From the NCBI GenBank assembly GCA_000493945.1, contig AWNW01000024.1, positions 1-44,517 of the forward strand: a stretch of DNA of 44,517 nucleotides, in the 5' to 3' direction. The translations under genes were made by a program, and so were the position numbers. The notes under the pieces are model-generated. The model was not told where the DNA came from. It was given only the letters and a program-made list of their open reading frames with translations, and did no database searches. This DNA comes from Candidatus Hydrogenedens terephthalaticus JGI OTU-1. Lineage in GTDB: Bacteria > Hydrogenedentota > Hydrogenedentia > Hydrogenedentales > Hydrogenedentaceae. Below are positions 24,790 to 34,440 of the stretch, piece after piece (the first letter of the stretch is position 1; each line of letters starts with the position of its first letter).

Positions 24790-27708
24790 GTGAGAAAAAA
24801 ATTAATTCAAATAATAAAATACACCGCCATCAGCATTGTTGTTTTCTTATCTATAATCATTATATCTATTTTTGGGGTTTGGTCTCTATTTTTATTAAAA
24901 GGTTCTGTATCTTTCAAACCCGCAAAAAATATTTCCGTTACGCTATCAGGTCTCTCTGTTTTCCCAAATATTTCTCTAAAAGATGTTACTATTCAGTTGG
25001 GTGATTATAACACAGATTTGGAATTTCAAAATATTCAGATACAATTATCTTTAAGAAAGCCACAAAAGTTATGTGTTTTCATTGAAGCGTGTAATATTCA
25101 TGTTGATACAACATCTCCATTTTCAAATAAACCGAAAGAAGAAGGTAAATCTACACAAGAAACGAGTGTTCCCGATTTTCAATCCTTTTTTACCTATCTA
25201 CCTCAAAAATTGTTTGTTAAGAATATTTCTATGTTTATCAAAAATAATGAAAGGACATTGTTTGTATCAGGTGTTCCACTTACTATAGATAAAGCCCAAA
25301 GCCTTATTTCCCTTTCCTCTACGGGCACTATTATGGAAATTACCTACAAGGGACAGAAAGAATCGCTCACAGGGATGGTGGAAATACATCACCAATTCCA
25401 GAAGGAATTACAAGAAATTAAGATAAATATCCAGTTTCCACCTTATATGCTTGCGCATGGAAAATTAAACTTTGATAACTTTATGCGAAAAATAAATATG
25501 GAAAATATATCCCTGTCGCTTGATGAAAATGTATCGCAATCTTTGTCCCCATGGTTCTATTCTATGTTTTCTTTACCTGTTGACTGGCAAAAAATTCAGG
25601 TATACAATCTTCACGGTAGTATTTATTATCAAGATGCTCGATGGATACCAGAAAATATCAACGGGGACCTGTCCTTTTCTTCACTAACAATAGGAGATAA
25701 AGAAAAGCCATGGCTCCAATATACTTCTGAAATACATATACATTCTCAATACAGGGAGGATGAGAAAACAACCGAAGTGGTAATCAATAGCGATAAAGAA
25801 CCTGTATGGGAAATGAACTGGAAATATAATCATGTTGACCAGAATACCTATTTAGATTTTTCTTGTGGGACTATACAGGGGAAAACTATTCAGGAGGTAT
25901 CCCCTTATTTATACAATACATTTTTACTCAAACAAATGGAGCCTTTTTCCGTAGAATGTTCTTTGTCTCTTCAAGGAATTTTTCCTGTTCTGGAAGGGGA
26001 CTTTCAAGGGAAATTATCCTTTCCTGATATAAATAATATTCGACTTAATAGCGATATAAAATTTATTTCGGATAGTAATGGTTCTAACCAAATAAAATGG
26101 TCGGGTAATTTGAATGTTCTATCCTATCCTATTCATTTTTCTGCTGAATTTATACCCTTTACATCTTTTATATCGCATATTCAAACAGAAAAGTTTCCAA
26201 CAAAATTTATACAGTCGTTAACTCCCTCTTTAGTAAAGAAGGCATTAGACACAACATTTGCGGATATAGAAGTGGATATAAAAGGGAAGGAGTGGAATAA
26301 GATAGACTTACAATTCAAAGGGATGTTATCACCAGAAAAAGAGGATGAAGAATATCTACCTATTGTGCCGTCGCAATTTAGTTTTCAGGGAATAATTCAG
26401 AACCTGGAAACGGTTGTCGGTGCTTTTCGGCTCTCCTCCGAGAATTCTACCGATTTTGAATTAAATCCTTGCAAATTACATCTATTTCCTCTGTCGTTAG
26501 AGGGGGATATGAAAACGAAAATTTATCTTTCAACCATTTCTTCGGAATTCCTTCCTTTTTATATTCCGGGTAAGGCGGAGTTTAATGGGAAACTACATTG
26601 GAATGGAGCCTGGAGAATTAAAATTCAGGGGTCGGGTTCTGGAGAAGGTTTGGGCATAGGTGGATATATGCTTCCGGAAGGAATTCCTTTATGTTTTAAT
26701 ACTGATATAGCCGTAGATTTTTCGGATTATACATTTGAGATTGAGAATTTAATGTTGGGTTTTACAAATTGTGAACTGGCAAAGATTCAAAAAGGCAGGG
26801 TACTGCTGACTTTGGATAACCGTAACTTTGCTGTAAACATTCAGAATCTGGATGTGAAAGGAACTCTCAACGATTTACAGGATTGGGGAATTTCGCAAGA
26901 GAGCCAGGGAACTTATTATCTCTCTTTGAAAAATTTTGAATATAAGGATAATCAGGTTAATAGTGGGGAGATAGAATGGGATGTAAATATTCCGAATTTG
27001 AGCATACCTGCATGGCAAATACAGGTGAATAATCTTCTATCACAATCCAAGTCACAAAATTTAATGAATACAGATTTAGCCGTTAATATAATAATAGATG
27101 AGATTACATTACAGAAAATAAAAGTTGCTCAAATAGAAAATAGTTTGCGATTAAAATTCTTACCTCCTGAAATAGAAATAACCCACATGAATGGAAATTT
27201 ATGGAAGGGCAAATTTGAGACGCAAGGGATTGTTCAGACAAAAGAGGGTTCACTTGTGGGAAACATTGCGGGTGAATATGCAGATGTTGATTTATCTCAA
27301 TTTACCGCAGAAGTCCAACCTCCCTGGGTTAATCTTTCTGGACGGGGCAATGGAAATTTTGATGCAAGTATCAATTTTACGCAGGGACAACTTGTCGAAG
27401 GGAATTTTAGCCTTCTATGTCCCGAGGGATTGACCATTAACCGCGATGTCCTTCTTCGATTAATCTTATACTTACAGAATGTTAGTATCGTTCAAAAGCA
27501 ATTAGAAAAATTATTAGGGAAAGAGGACCCAAAACCGTTTACCAATGGAGAATTGACAGTAGGATTTAAGGATAATCAAGCAACCGTTTCGTTACTTTTA
27601 ACAACGCCAAACATTAATTTAGCACCTATCTTCTACATCAATGCAGACTGGAAAACGCTCTGGTCTCTCATCACTACACCCTCCGATGTCCAAATAGACA
27701 TCAAATAG
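24790..27708 (+). CDS. AsmA-like large envelope protein
   Basis: The 972-residue protein has one N-terminal transmembrane helix (about residues 9-36) and a long, beta-rich remainder without enzyme motifs. The arrangement after the helix (SVSFKPAKNISVTLSGLSVFPNISLKDVTI) is typical of AsmA/TamB-type proteins, where a lipid-binding N-terminal segment follows the membrane anchor. The last ~150 residues resemble AsmA C-terminal regions, with repeated INL.F.AEV/GRGNGNFDASI-type strands. Known AsmA-like proteins bridge inner and outer membranes and take part in phospholipid transport, which would imply a two-membrane envelope. Translation starts at GTG with AAAGGAAA upstream. A small tail-to-tail gap separates it from the hydrogenase operon. 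Alternative: an unrelated beta-solenoid protein. Confidence 0.6.
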   Translation: MRKKLIQIIKYTAISIVVFLSIIIISIFGVWSLFLLKGSVSFKPAKNISVTLSGLSVFPNISLKDVTIQLGDYNTDLEFQNIQIQLSLRKPQKLCVFIEACNIHVDTTSPFSNKPKEEGKSTQETSVPDFQSFFTYLPQKLFVKNISMFIKNNERTLFVSGVPLTIDKAQSLISLSSTGTIMEITYKGQKESLTGMVEIHHQFQKELQEIKINIQFPPYMLAHGKLNFDNFMRKINMENISLSLDENVSQSLSPWFYSMFSLPVDWQKIQVYNLHGSIYYQDARWIPENINGDLSFSSLTIGDKEKPWLQYTSEIHIHSQYREDEKTTEVVINSDKEPVWEMNWKYNHVDQNTYLDFSCGTIQGKTIQEVSPYLYNTFLLKQMEPFSVECSLSLQGIFPVLEGDFQGKLSFPDINNIRLNSDIKFISDSNGSNQIKWSGNLNVLSYPIHFSAEFIPFTSFISHIQTEKFPTKFIQSLTPSLVKKALDTTFADIEVDIKGKEWNKIDLQFKGMLSPEKEDEEYLPIVPSQFSFQGIIQNLETVVGAFRLSSENSTDFELNPCKLHLFPLSLEGDMKTKIYLSTISSEFLPFYIPGKAEFNGKLHWNGAWRIKIQGSGSGEGLGIGGYMLPEGIPLCFNTDIAVDFSDYTFEIENLMLGFTNCELAKIQKGRVLLTLDNRNFAVNIQNLDVKGTLNDLQDWGISQESQGTYYLSLKNFEYKDNQVNSGEIEWDVNIPNLSIPAWQIQVNNLLSQSKSQNLMNTDLAVNIIIDEITLQKIKVAQIENSLRLKFLPPEIEITHMNGNLWKGKFETQGIVQTKEGSLVGNIAGEYADVDLSQFTAEVQPPWVNLSGRGNGNFDASINFTQGQLVEGNFSLLCPEGLTINRDVLLRLILYLQNVSIVQKQLEKLLGKEDPKPFTNGELTVGFKDNQATVSLLLTTPNINLAPIFYINADWKTLWSLITTPSDVQIDIK

Positions 27709-27719
27709 AAGTTTTATAG

Positions 27720-27757
27720 AAATTCAATAATACCTCTCATAATATTTCTTTGAATTT
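27720..27757. terminator. Weak bidirectional terminator candidate between convergent genes
   Basis: AAATTCAA (27720-27727) pairs with TTGAATTT (27750-27757) in the 127-base gap between the AsmA-like gene and mvhA. The stem is short and AT-only, with a few T residues on either side. Confidence 0.3.
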
Positions 27758-27835
27758 TAGCAGGGATATAAACCGAATTAATCACTCAGGAAAATATATT
27801 TAGGTTTATAATTTGGAAACATTAAAAATGACTTT

Positions 27836-29308
27836 TTAGAAAATTCTCTTGATTATTTTCCCTTGCGAATCTCTCAGGGTAATCGTGAAAGGAAGTTTAC
27901 TTGGAAGGTAATGGGTAGCACAGCCAAAACAGGGGTCATAGGCTCTAAAAGCCATTTCTATTTTATTGAGCAATTCATCAGGAATATTCCCATCCCCATT
28001 TTTTATTAACTCCTTTGCAGATTTATCTATGCTAAGAGATATTCTCCCCGCGTTATTTTGGGTAGCCACAATGAGGTTGACTTTCCTAAGTAAACCTTTT
28101 GAGTCTGTTTCATAATGGTGGAATAAAGTACCTCTGGGGGCTTCAACCGCTGCAATTCCAATTTTACCAACTTTAGAAGGGATATTTCTCAAATCTTTTC
28201 CCGTTATCTCAGGGTCATTTACAAGTTCTATCATTCGTTCGCTTGCATATATTATTTCAATAATCCGTGCCCAATGCGTAGCAAGTGTATAATGCACAGG
28301 TTTACCTAAAGTTTTTATATACTCTTCATAAGCCTGTTGTGCCTTCGGAGTAGCCATACCTTCACATGCGTTTAATCGCCCAAGTGGGGCTACGCAATAA
28401 ATCCCACTGTCTATGCCATCTTTGAAGCCTTTCCAACCAACTTTTTTGAGATAGCAAAACTTTATATATGTCCAGGGCTCTACATGTTCACCTATATGGT
28501 TTCGGTATTCCTGAGGGTCAAATTTTATAGACTCCTTCCCATTTGGGTCTACAACCCGTATCATTCCGTCGTAAAAGTTTACTCTATTTTCAGAGTCTAC
28601 CATCCCCATATAGTAAGTCTGATGAGTATATGCCGGCGAAGTGACTAAATTTAAATACTCGGTGTTTTCAAGTATGATTCGCTTAAATGTGTCAAGAGTA
28701 AAAAGGGCAAATTCTAAGTTATCCTGAGCCAATTGCTTAATTTTTGATAACTCATCTTCATCAATACCTTTAGCCACTCCACCTGGTAAACCTAATACGG
28801 GATGTATTACTTTACCCCCTAAATAAGAAATAAGTTCCCGATTTCTCTTTCGAATAGAAATTAGTTGTTTTGCAATATCAGTTCCTACTTTTTGAATTAC
28901 ACCAATTACATTTCTTAATTCTTTAGGTGCTCCGGGTCCAACAATAAAATCAGGACCTCCGAGAATGTAGAAGTGAAGAGCATGGTCTTCAAACATAAAT
29001 GCATTGTAAACGAGTTCCCTTATTTTTTTTGCAGTAGGAGTAGTCTCTACATGAAATAGTTTATCAAGAGTCTTTGCACTTGCTATGTGATGTGCGGTTG
29101 GACACACCCCACAAATTCTCGAAGTTATTTGGGGCATATCTTCCGGAAGTCTACCTTCACAAAATTTTTCAAAACCTCTTAACTCAGGAATCTGTAAATA
29201 TGCTCTTTCGACATTTTTATTATCATCAAAAAATATTTCGATCCTTCCGTGCCCTTCTAAACGAGTAATCGGGTCAATAGAGACTTTCCTTTTTAGTTGT
29301 TGTTCCAT
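27836..29308 (-). CDS. mvhA: NiFe hydrogenase large subunit, group 3 (MvhA-type)
   Basis: This is the catalytic subunit of a cytoplasmic F420-non-reducing-type NiFe hydrogenase, carrying out reversible H2 oxidation. The 490 residues contain both nickel-binding motifs: RICGVCPTAHH (Cys66, Cys69) and DPCFGCATH (Cys460, Cys463, His466). RLEGHGRI near the N-terminus is typical. A 24-residue tail follows His466, so the protein is made as a precursor and must be trimmed by a HycI/FrcD-type endopeptidase after nickel insertion; none is in this window. It is the last gene of the hdrCBA-mvhDGA operon, 3 bases after mvhG. No signal peptide or TM is present, consistent with a soluble complex. Confidence 0.94.
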   Translation of the reverse strand: MEQQLKRKVSIDPITRLEGHGRIEIFFDDNKNVERAYLQIPELRGFEKFCEGRLPEDMPQITSRICGVCPTAHHIASAKTLDKLFHVETTPTAKKIRELVYNAFMFEDHALHFYILGGPDFIVGPGAPKELRNVIGVIQKVGTDIAKQLISIRKRNRELISYLGGKVIHPVLGLPGGVAKGIDEDELSKIKQLAQDNLEFALFTLDTFKRIILENTEYLNLVTSPAYTHQTYYMGMVDSENRVNFYDGMIRVVDPNGKESIKFDPQEYRNHIGEHVEPWTYIKFCYLKKVGWKGFKDGIDSGIYCVAPLGRLNACEGMATPKAQQAYEEYIKTLGKPVHYTLATHWARIIEIIYASERMIELVNDPEITGKDLRNIPSKVGKIGIAAVEAPRGTLFHHYETDSKGLLRKVNLIVATQNNAGRISLSIDKSAKELIKNGDGNIPDELLNKIEMAFRAYDPCFGCATHYLPSKLPFTITLRDSQGKIIKRIF

Positions 29309-29311
29309 ACT

Positions 29312-30289
29312 CTATATTCCCCTCTCAAGTTTTCCTCTTAATAAACTTTTTGAAAGATGATATCTATAAAAAGTGCCTACAGGATCCATAACTTGTGCAT
29401 AGTTTTTTTCTATTTCCTCTTCATTTTTTCCACTGGACAAGGATGCAAACATGGAAACTGCTTTTGCACCAAAGTCTACTACTCTCGATGTAGGACCTAA
29501 ACACCCTGTACAAGGCATATTTCCTTTTATACATAGAGCCTCGCAACCGCTCCGAGTTATTGGTCCCATGCATAGAAACCCTTGAGCCAATAAACATTTT
29601 TCAGGGTCTACAAGATTTTCACAAATCCTCTTATATTCAGTAATTGAGAGGTCTGTGGGTTTCGAGTCTTTTCTTGGACATTCTTCACAAAGGGCTATGT
29701 CAGGCAGTAATGTAGAACCTGCCGTTGGCAAATTATCACCGAGTAACATATTTATAGTATTAGCTATTAATTTCGGTGTTGGAGCACAACCCGGCAGGTA
29801 ATAATCTACTGAAATGATCTCATCTAAAGCTCTTACCTGACTATAAAATTCAGGTAATTCTATCTGTTTTCCGTTATTATCAATAGATGTAGTTTGAGGG
29901 AGGAATTTAGCAGCGTTATCAACAGTTGGAGACTCAATATAAACATCATTTAAAACTTCAAACTTACTGTAGAGGTTAGCAAGAGCAGGAATACCACCAA
30001 AACAGGCACAAGAGCCAAAGGCTATAATTAATTGAGACTTTTCTCTTAATAAATAAGCAATTTCTTCTTGTTCGGAGGTTCGAATTGCCCCATTAATAAA
30101 TGCAATATTAATTGATTTATCTGGTAAGGCTTCCACATCTCTCTTTTTAAAATCCATGGCAACTGGCCAAAATACAATGTCTACTAACTTTACAACTTCA
30201 AGTATATCTTCTGCCAAATCAACTACCGCTTCTTCACAACCTCCACAAGAAGCACACCAATAAAATGCTACTTTCGGCTTTGAAGACAT
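29312..30289 (-). CDS. mvhG: NiFe hydrogenase small subunit (MvhG-type)
   Basis: This is the electron-transfer partner of MvhA. The 325 residues open with WCASCGGCEEAV (Cys12, 15, 18), ligands of the proximal [4Fe-4S] cluster. Further ligands are GSCACFGG, PGCAPTP and a cysteine-rich C-terminal half with CEECP, CLLAQGFLC, GCEALC and CTGCLGP that supports two more clusters. There is no Tat signal, as expected for group 3 cytoplasmic enzymes. It lies 4 bases after mvhD and 3 before mvhA, so the three are co-translated. Confidence 0.93.
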   Translation of the reverse strand: MSSKPKVAFYWCASCGGCEEAVVDLAEDILEVVKLVDIVFWPVAMDFKKRDVEALPDKSINIAFINGAIRTSEQEEIAYLLREKSQLIIAFGSCACFGGIPALANLYSKFEVLNDVYIESPTVDNAAKFLPQTTSIDNNGKQIELPEFYSQVRALDEIISVDYYLPGCAPTPKLIANTINMLLGDNLPTAGSTLLPDIALCEECPRKDSKPTDLSITEYKRICENLVDPEKCLLAQGFLCMGPITRSGCEALCIKGNMPCTGCLGPTSRVVDFGAKAVSMFASLSSGKNEEEIEKNYAQVMDPVGTFYRYHLSKSLLRGKLERGI

Positions 30290-30293
30290 TTTC

Positions 30294-30776
30294 CTAAACC
30301 CTCAATTTATATTCGGACCCTCTGTTTCGTTTTTCTAATTCTCTATCCCAGGTAATAAATTTTTCAGGTATGTTTAGGGGTCCTAACTTCCTTATATTTT
30401 CTGTCATTTCGTTTATAACAGTCTTTACCTTTTCACCTTCTGCACCGGATATCCATTCCAGTCGCATCCTATCATCTTCAATTCCAAATTGAGTTAACAT
30501 TTTCTTTAGCAAAGAGATTCTTCGGAGAGTTTTATAATTTCCCTCGCTGTAGTGGCAATCTCCAGGGTGACAGCCCCCGATTAAAACGCCATCGGCTCCA
30601 TTCGCAAAGGCATACAATACAAATTGAGGGTCTACTCTACCTGAGCACATTACTCTAATGATCTTCACATTAGGGGCATAGGATAACTTAGATACTCCTG
30701 CCAGGTCCGCAGCGGTATAAGTACACCAATTACAGAAAAACGCAATGATTTTGGGTTCCCAGTTTTGTTCACTCAT
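30294..30776 (-). CDS. mvhD: Hydrogenase iron-sulfur adaptor subunit (MvhD-type)
   Basis: MvhD carries a [2Fe-2S] cluster and links the hydrogenase to HdrA in bifurcating complexes. The protein is 160 residues. Conserved cysteines appear in FFCNWCTYTAAD, VMCSGRVDP and GGCHPGDCHY. I chose the ATG at 30776 (MSEQNWEP) because it overlaps the hdrA stop by 8 bases and follows GAAGGA. A longer frame from 30800 would overlap hdrA by 32 bases. Its place between hdrA and mvhG matches its bridging role. Confidence 0.92.
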   Translation of the reverse strand: MSEQNWEPKIIAFFCNWCTYTAADLAGVSKLSYAPNVKIIRVMCSGRVDPQFVLYAFANGADGVLIGGCHPGDCHYSEGNYKTLRRISLLKKMLTQFGIEDDRMRLEWISGAEGEKVKTVINEMTENIRKLGPLNIPEKFITWDRELEKRNRGSEYKLRV

Positions 30777-32760
30777 ACACAAGAAGTCCTTCAATTTCAT
30801 TCAATATTTGGTCATCCTCGAAAAGATTTTGTTTCATAACACCACTCGGACAAGTCGCACTACAAGTACCGCATCCTTTGCATAAAGTCTCATTTACAAA
30901 TACTTTTTTCTTCGATTCGTCATAAGAAATAGCAGAATAAGGACAAATATTAATGCAGGATTTACATCCACTACAAAATTCATCCAGCACATGAGCAGTG
31001 ATGGGTTCTATTTCAAAATATCCTGCATCAATCATAGCCATTGCCTCCGCAGCAGAAGCACCTGCTTGCGCTACGGTATCAGGGATGTCTTTAGGTCCTT
31101 GACAACATCCAGCAATAAAAATGCCCTCTGAAAAGGTACTGACAGGAGCCAATTTAGGGTGCCTTTCCTGGAAAAAGCCTTCAGCGGAAAGACCTATGTT
31201 TAATATATGTGCGAGTTTTTGTGTGTCTTCGGAGGGTTCCAAACCTACAGATAGAACTACCATATCTACAGGGATTCTCCTGATGACACTTGCTAAAGTA
31301 TCTTCAACTCTTAATATTAGTTTTCCCTCTTCTTCCTTCACAAGGGAAATATCTGTTACTTCAGCAACCTTCCCACGGATAAAATGAACTCGCTCCATTA
31401 AAAGCCTATCATAAAATTCTTCATACATTTTGCCCGGCGTTCGCATATCTATATAGAAATTGTAAATTTCTGCATGAGTATGTTTTTTTAGTAAATAGGC
31501 AAGTTTCAAAGAGTACATACAACAAACACGAGAACACCATTTATTGGCTTTTTCACTGCGTGAACCAATGCAATGAATAATGCCAATTGATTTGGGTTTT
31601 GTCCCATCTCTTAATATTACCTCACCGGCAGTGGGACCTGATGCATTAATCAATCTTTCTACTTCAAGTGAAGTATATACATTAGGATAAACTCCATAAC
31701 CATATTCGGGCTCTTTTTGAGGATCATAAATTTTGAAGCCGGTAGCAACAATAATAGCACCAACCTGAATTTCTCTTAACTCTTCTTTTTGATTGAAATC
31801 AATGGCATTGCGTTCACAAGCAGATAAGCACATCTGTTTACATTTCCCCATCTTAAAATGAATACATGTCTTATCATCAATGATGGCGGAATTAGGTATG
31901 GCTTGTGGAAAAGGTATATAAATAGGTTTTCGCTTGCTTAAGCCTAAATTAAACTCATCAGGATATTTTGCCTCTTTATAGGAACAACTTTCTATACATT
32001 GCCCACACCCTATACACAAATCTTCCCTAACATATCGAGGATTTCTCTTAATCGTGACTTTAAAGTTTCCTACATATCCTTCTACCTTTATCACTTCTGA
32101 ATTGGTCCAGAGTACTACATTTTTATTTTCTTTAATTGCAGACATTTTAGGAGTTAAGATACAAGCGGCGCAATCCAGAGTAGGGAAGGTCTTGTCAAAC
32201 ATTGCCATGTGCCCGCCAATAGTAGGCTTTTTCTCAACGAGATAAACCTTCTTGCCAGCAGAGGCTAATATCAAAGCAGAATGTATACCTGCGATACCCC
32301 CTCCTATAATTAAAACATCTTGATGGAACGGGACTCTTTTTTTCTCAAGAGGTTTGTTATATCTAACCCTATTTATTGCTGCATTGCACAAAGCCTTTGC
32401 TTTTTCAGTGGCTTTTTCATTATCTGAATGAACCCAGGCTACATGTTCTCTAACATTAACCATTTGAAGATAAAAAGGGTTTAAACCTGCTTTTTCCAAA
32501 GTATTTCTAAAAGTTTTTTCATGAAGTAATGGCGAGCAGGACGCCACAACAATTCTATTTAACCTATGTTCTTGTATATCTTTTTGTATTAACTCTTGGC
32601 CTGGGTCAGAACACATATATTTGTAGTTACGCGAAACCACAACATTATCTTTTTTCGCTATAAACTCTCTTATCTTGTCTACATCTACTACGCCTGCAAT
32701 ATTCGTTCCACAATGACAAATATAAAAGCCGATTCGTATTTCCTTGTTATTTGTACTCAT
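30769..32760 (-). CDS. hdrA: Heterodisulfide reductase subunit A (FAD/iron-sulfur)
   Basis: HdrA holds the FAD at which electron pairs bifurcate. The 663 residues show an N-terminal domain with CHCGTN (Cys15/17), a Rossmann FAD site VLIIGGGIAGIHSA (about 149-162), the FPTLDCAACI cluster motif (Cys197, Cys200), an inserted ferredoxin-type motif CIGCGQCIESC (249-259), WCSRVCCMYS (about 409-416), and a C-terminal ferredoxin domain with two full [4Fe-4S] motifs (CSGCKSCINICP, 596-607; CKGCGTCSATCP, 627-638). The length matches the classical methanogen type. It overlaps hdrB by ATGA and mvhD by 8 bases. In a bacterium the low-potential acceptor should be ferredoxin. Confidence 0.95.
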   Translation of the reverse strand: MSTNNKEIRIGFYICHCGTNIAGVVDVDKIREFIAKKDNVVVSRNYKYMCSDPGQELIQKDIQEHRLNRIVVASCSPLLHEKTFRNTLEKAGLNPFYLQMVNVREHVAWVHSDNEKATEKAKALCNAAINRVRYNKPLEKKRVPFHQDVLIIGGGIAGIHSALILASAGKKVYLVEKKPTIGGHMAMFDKTFPTLDCAACILTPKMSAIKENKNVVLWTNSEVIKVEGYVGNFKVTIKRNPRYVREDLCIGCGQCIESCSYKEAKYPDEFNLGLSKRKPIYIPFPQAIPNSAIIDDKTCIHFKMGKCKQMCLSACERNAIDFNQKEELREIQVGAIIVATGFKIYDPQKEPEYGYGVYPNVYTSLEVERLINASGPTAGEVILRDGTKPKSIGIIHCIGSRSEKANKWCSRVCCMYSLKLAYLLKKHTHAEIYNFYIDMRTPGKMYEEFYDRLLMERVHFIRGKVAEVTDISLVKEEEGKLILRVEDTLASVIRRIPVDMVVLSVGLEPSEDTQKLAHILNIGLSAEGFFQERHPKLAPVSTFSEGIFIAGCCQGPKDIPDTVAQAGASAAEAMAMIDAGYFEIEPITAHVLDEFCSGCKSCINICPYSAISYDESKKKVFVNETLCKGCGTCSATCPSGVMKQNLFEDDQILNEIEGLLVYE

Positions 32761-33626
32761 ATTAAAGATCGCTCAAATTCAGGTGTTAGTGTTAAACAAC
32801 GCGTAATTCCTAATTCTTTTAGGGAGATACCCATTGCCAACCCCAGAACTTGTGTGTAATACAATATGGGTAACCCAACATCTTCCTCATATACTTTCAT
32901 AATCTTTTCTTGTTGAAATTCTAAATTGAATTGACACAAAGGACATGTAACTACGATAAAATCCGCTTTTCTTTTCCTTGCTTCCTTTAATAAAACATAA
33001 ACAAGTTCCAGTCCTTTTTCGGGGATATTTGAAGTTATGATTGCTCCACAACATTTAGTCTTTAATGGATAATCTAAAACATCAACTCCTGTGAGGCTAA
33101 CTAATATATCCATATTTTTAGGATTTTTCGGGTTATCAAACTCACAATAGGGTCTGAGAAGTTGACAACCATAATAACAAACAGCCTTAAAACGCTCCAG
33201 TCGCTTTTCTATGTTTTGAGATATTTTCTCCATCCAGCCATCATTAACTAAGACATCTAAAGGGTGCCTAACTTTGACATTTCCAGAATAGGTTAATCCT
33301 ACTTCTTGTAACATCTTATTTGTTTCTGTTTTTAATTGAGGATAGTCCCTTAAATTATGATTTGTCCTATTAAAGAGATAATAACAAGCAATACAGGGTG
33401 TAATAACCTCACTACCCCCTTCTTTCTCTAACATAGCAAGGTTTCTTGAAACCAAAACTAATGATTTAATTTCGTCGAACCCAAGGTAAGTTGTAGAACC
33501 ACAACAATTCCAATCTTCAATTTCTTCTAAATGAATACCTATTTTTTGACATACTTTTAACCATGATTCTTCATACGCTTTTCCCATACCTCTTAAAGAG
33601 CAACCTGGATAGTAAAAGTATTTCAT
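32757..33626 (-). CDS. hdrB: Heterodisulfide reductase subunit B (two CCG domains)
   Basis: HdrB carries the noncubane [4Fe-4S] clusters that reduce the disulfide substrate. The 289 residues contain two complete CCG motifs with canonical spacing: Cys9, Cys41-Cys42-Gly, Cys78-x2-Cys81; and Cys154, Cys192-Cys193-Gly, Cys228-x2-Cys231. Both clusters should therefore form, so the subunit looks functional for disulfide chemistry. The physiological disulfide in a bacterium without coenzymes M and B is not known from sequence. It lies 13 bases after hdrC and overlaps hdrA by 4 bases. Confidence 0.95.
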   Translation of the reverse strand: MKYFYYPGCSLRGMGKAYEESWLKVCQKIGIHLEEIEDWNCCGSTTYLGFDEIKSLVLVSRNLAMLEKEGGSEVITPCIACYYLFNRTNHNLRDYPQLKTETNKMLQEVGLTYSGNVKVRHPLDVLVNDGWMEKISQNIEKRLERFKAVCYYGCQLLRPYCEFDNPKNPKNMDILVSLTGVDVLDYPLKTKCCGAIITSNIPEKGLELVYVLLKEARKRKADFIVVTCPLCQFNLEFQQEKIMKVYEEDVGLPILYYTQVLGLAMGISLKELGITRCLTLTPEFERSLI

Positions 33627-33639
33627 TTACTGTTTCCCT

Positions 33640-34221
33640 CTACTTTTTATTTGAAAAGGCTAATATTTTCTTTAACTCTCCATGTCTTTTTATTTTCTCT
33701 GGGATTAAGGGAAATCTACCTGTTAATAGCATTTTTAATCCTAAACCAGACATGCGAAGCAACTTTAGAAAACTAACTTTAAGTAGAACAATTCCCATTA
33801 AATAGCCTTCAGAAATTCTGCCATTTTTATGAATCATTTTCACCGATTCTTTTGTTAGAGACACAATAGGTGTTTTTGGGGGATAATGGTTATTCTTTAT
33901 TGCTTCCCTCTTTATGAGATACATTAAATCTGTTATTTTAATTTCCTTTGGACAGCGGACTCTACAAGAAAAACAGCTTGCACAAAGCCACGGTGTGAAA
34001 CTGGACATAACCTCTTCTTTAAAACCTTCCCTAATTAAATAGATAATCTTGCGGGGTGTATAATCCATGACATGTGAAAATGGGCAAGTAGCACTACAAG
34101 TACCACATTGAATGCACCGCCTCAAATTCTCACCCCCAGGCATTGATTGCATAAGGTCGGCAAAATTTACATCTAACTGTCTTTCGTATATTACTGATTT
34201 ATTAGGTAGTTCTTGTGCCAT
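33640..34221 (-). CDS. hdrC: Heterodisulfide reductase subunit C
   Basis: HdrC relays electrons from HdrA to HdrB. The 193 residues hold two [4Fe-4S] motifs: CIQCGTCSATCP (Cys36-46) and CASCFSCRVRCP (Cys80-90). It is the first gene of the operon. The ATG at 34221 lacks a clear ribosome site. The motif order and N-terminal length fit the family. The C-terminal ~80 residues are basic and variable. A sigma70-like promoter lies about 60 bases upstream. Confidence 0.93.
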   Translation of the reverse strand: MAQELPNKSVIYERQLDVNFADLMQSMPGGENLRRCIQCGTCSATCPFSHVMDYTPRKIIYLIREGFKEEVMSSFTPWLCASCFSCRVRCPKEIKITDLMYLIKREAIKNNHYPPKTPIVSLTKESVKMIHKNGRISEGYLMGIVLLKVSFLKLLRMSGLGLKMLLTGRFPLIPEKIKRHGELKKILAFSNKK

Positions 34222-34286
34222 ATTTTTTTACATAAAAATAATTATTATTTTTTTCAATTATAAATAATCGTTAATATCATATTTTA

Positions 34287-34316
34287 TTATTACATAAATA
34301 TCTATAATATTGTCAA
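34287..34316 (-). promoter_or_regulatory. Sigma70-like promoter of the hdr-mvh operon
   Basis: On the minus strand a perfect TTGACA (34311-34316) is followed after 18 bases by TAATAA (34287-34292). Transcription would begin near 34280, about 60 bases before hdrC. The surroundings are extremely AT-rich. Confidence 0.5.
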
Positions 34317-34440
34317 GCAAATTTTATATAATATATTTATAATATTAAAAACAAAATCTTATTCAAAATGAAGACATATAGGAAATAAGTAATACTTGCT
34401 TCAGTGTTTATTTAAGTTTTAGTTGAGATATAAGATGAAT

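Noticed and set aside
30777..30800. Upstream ATG at 30800 as the mvhD start
   Set aside because: It would overlap hdrA by 32 bases and add eight residues not expected in the family; ATG 30776 has a ribosome site and the usual 8-base overlap.
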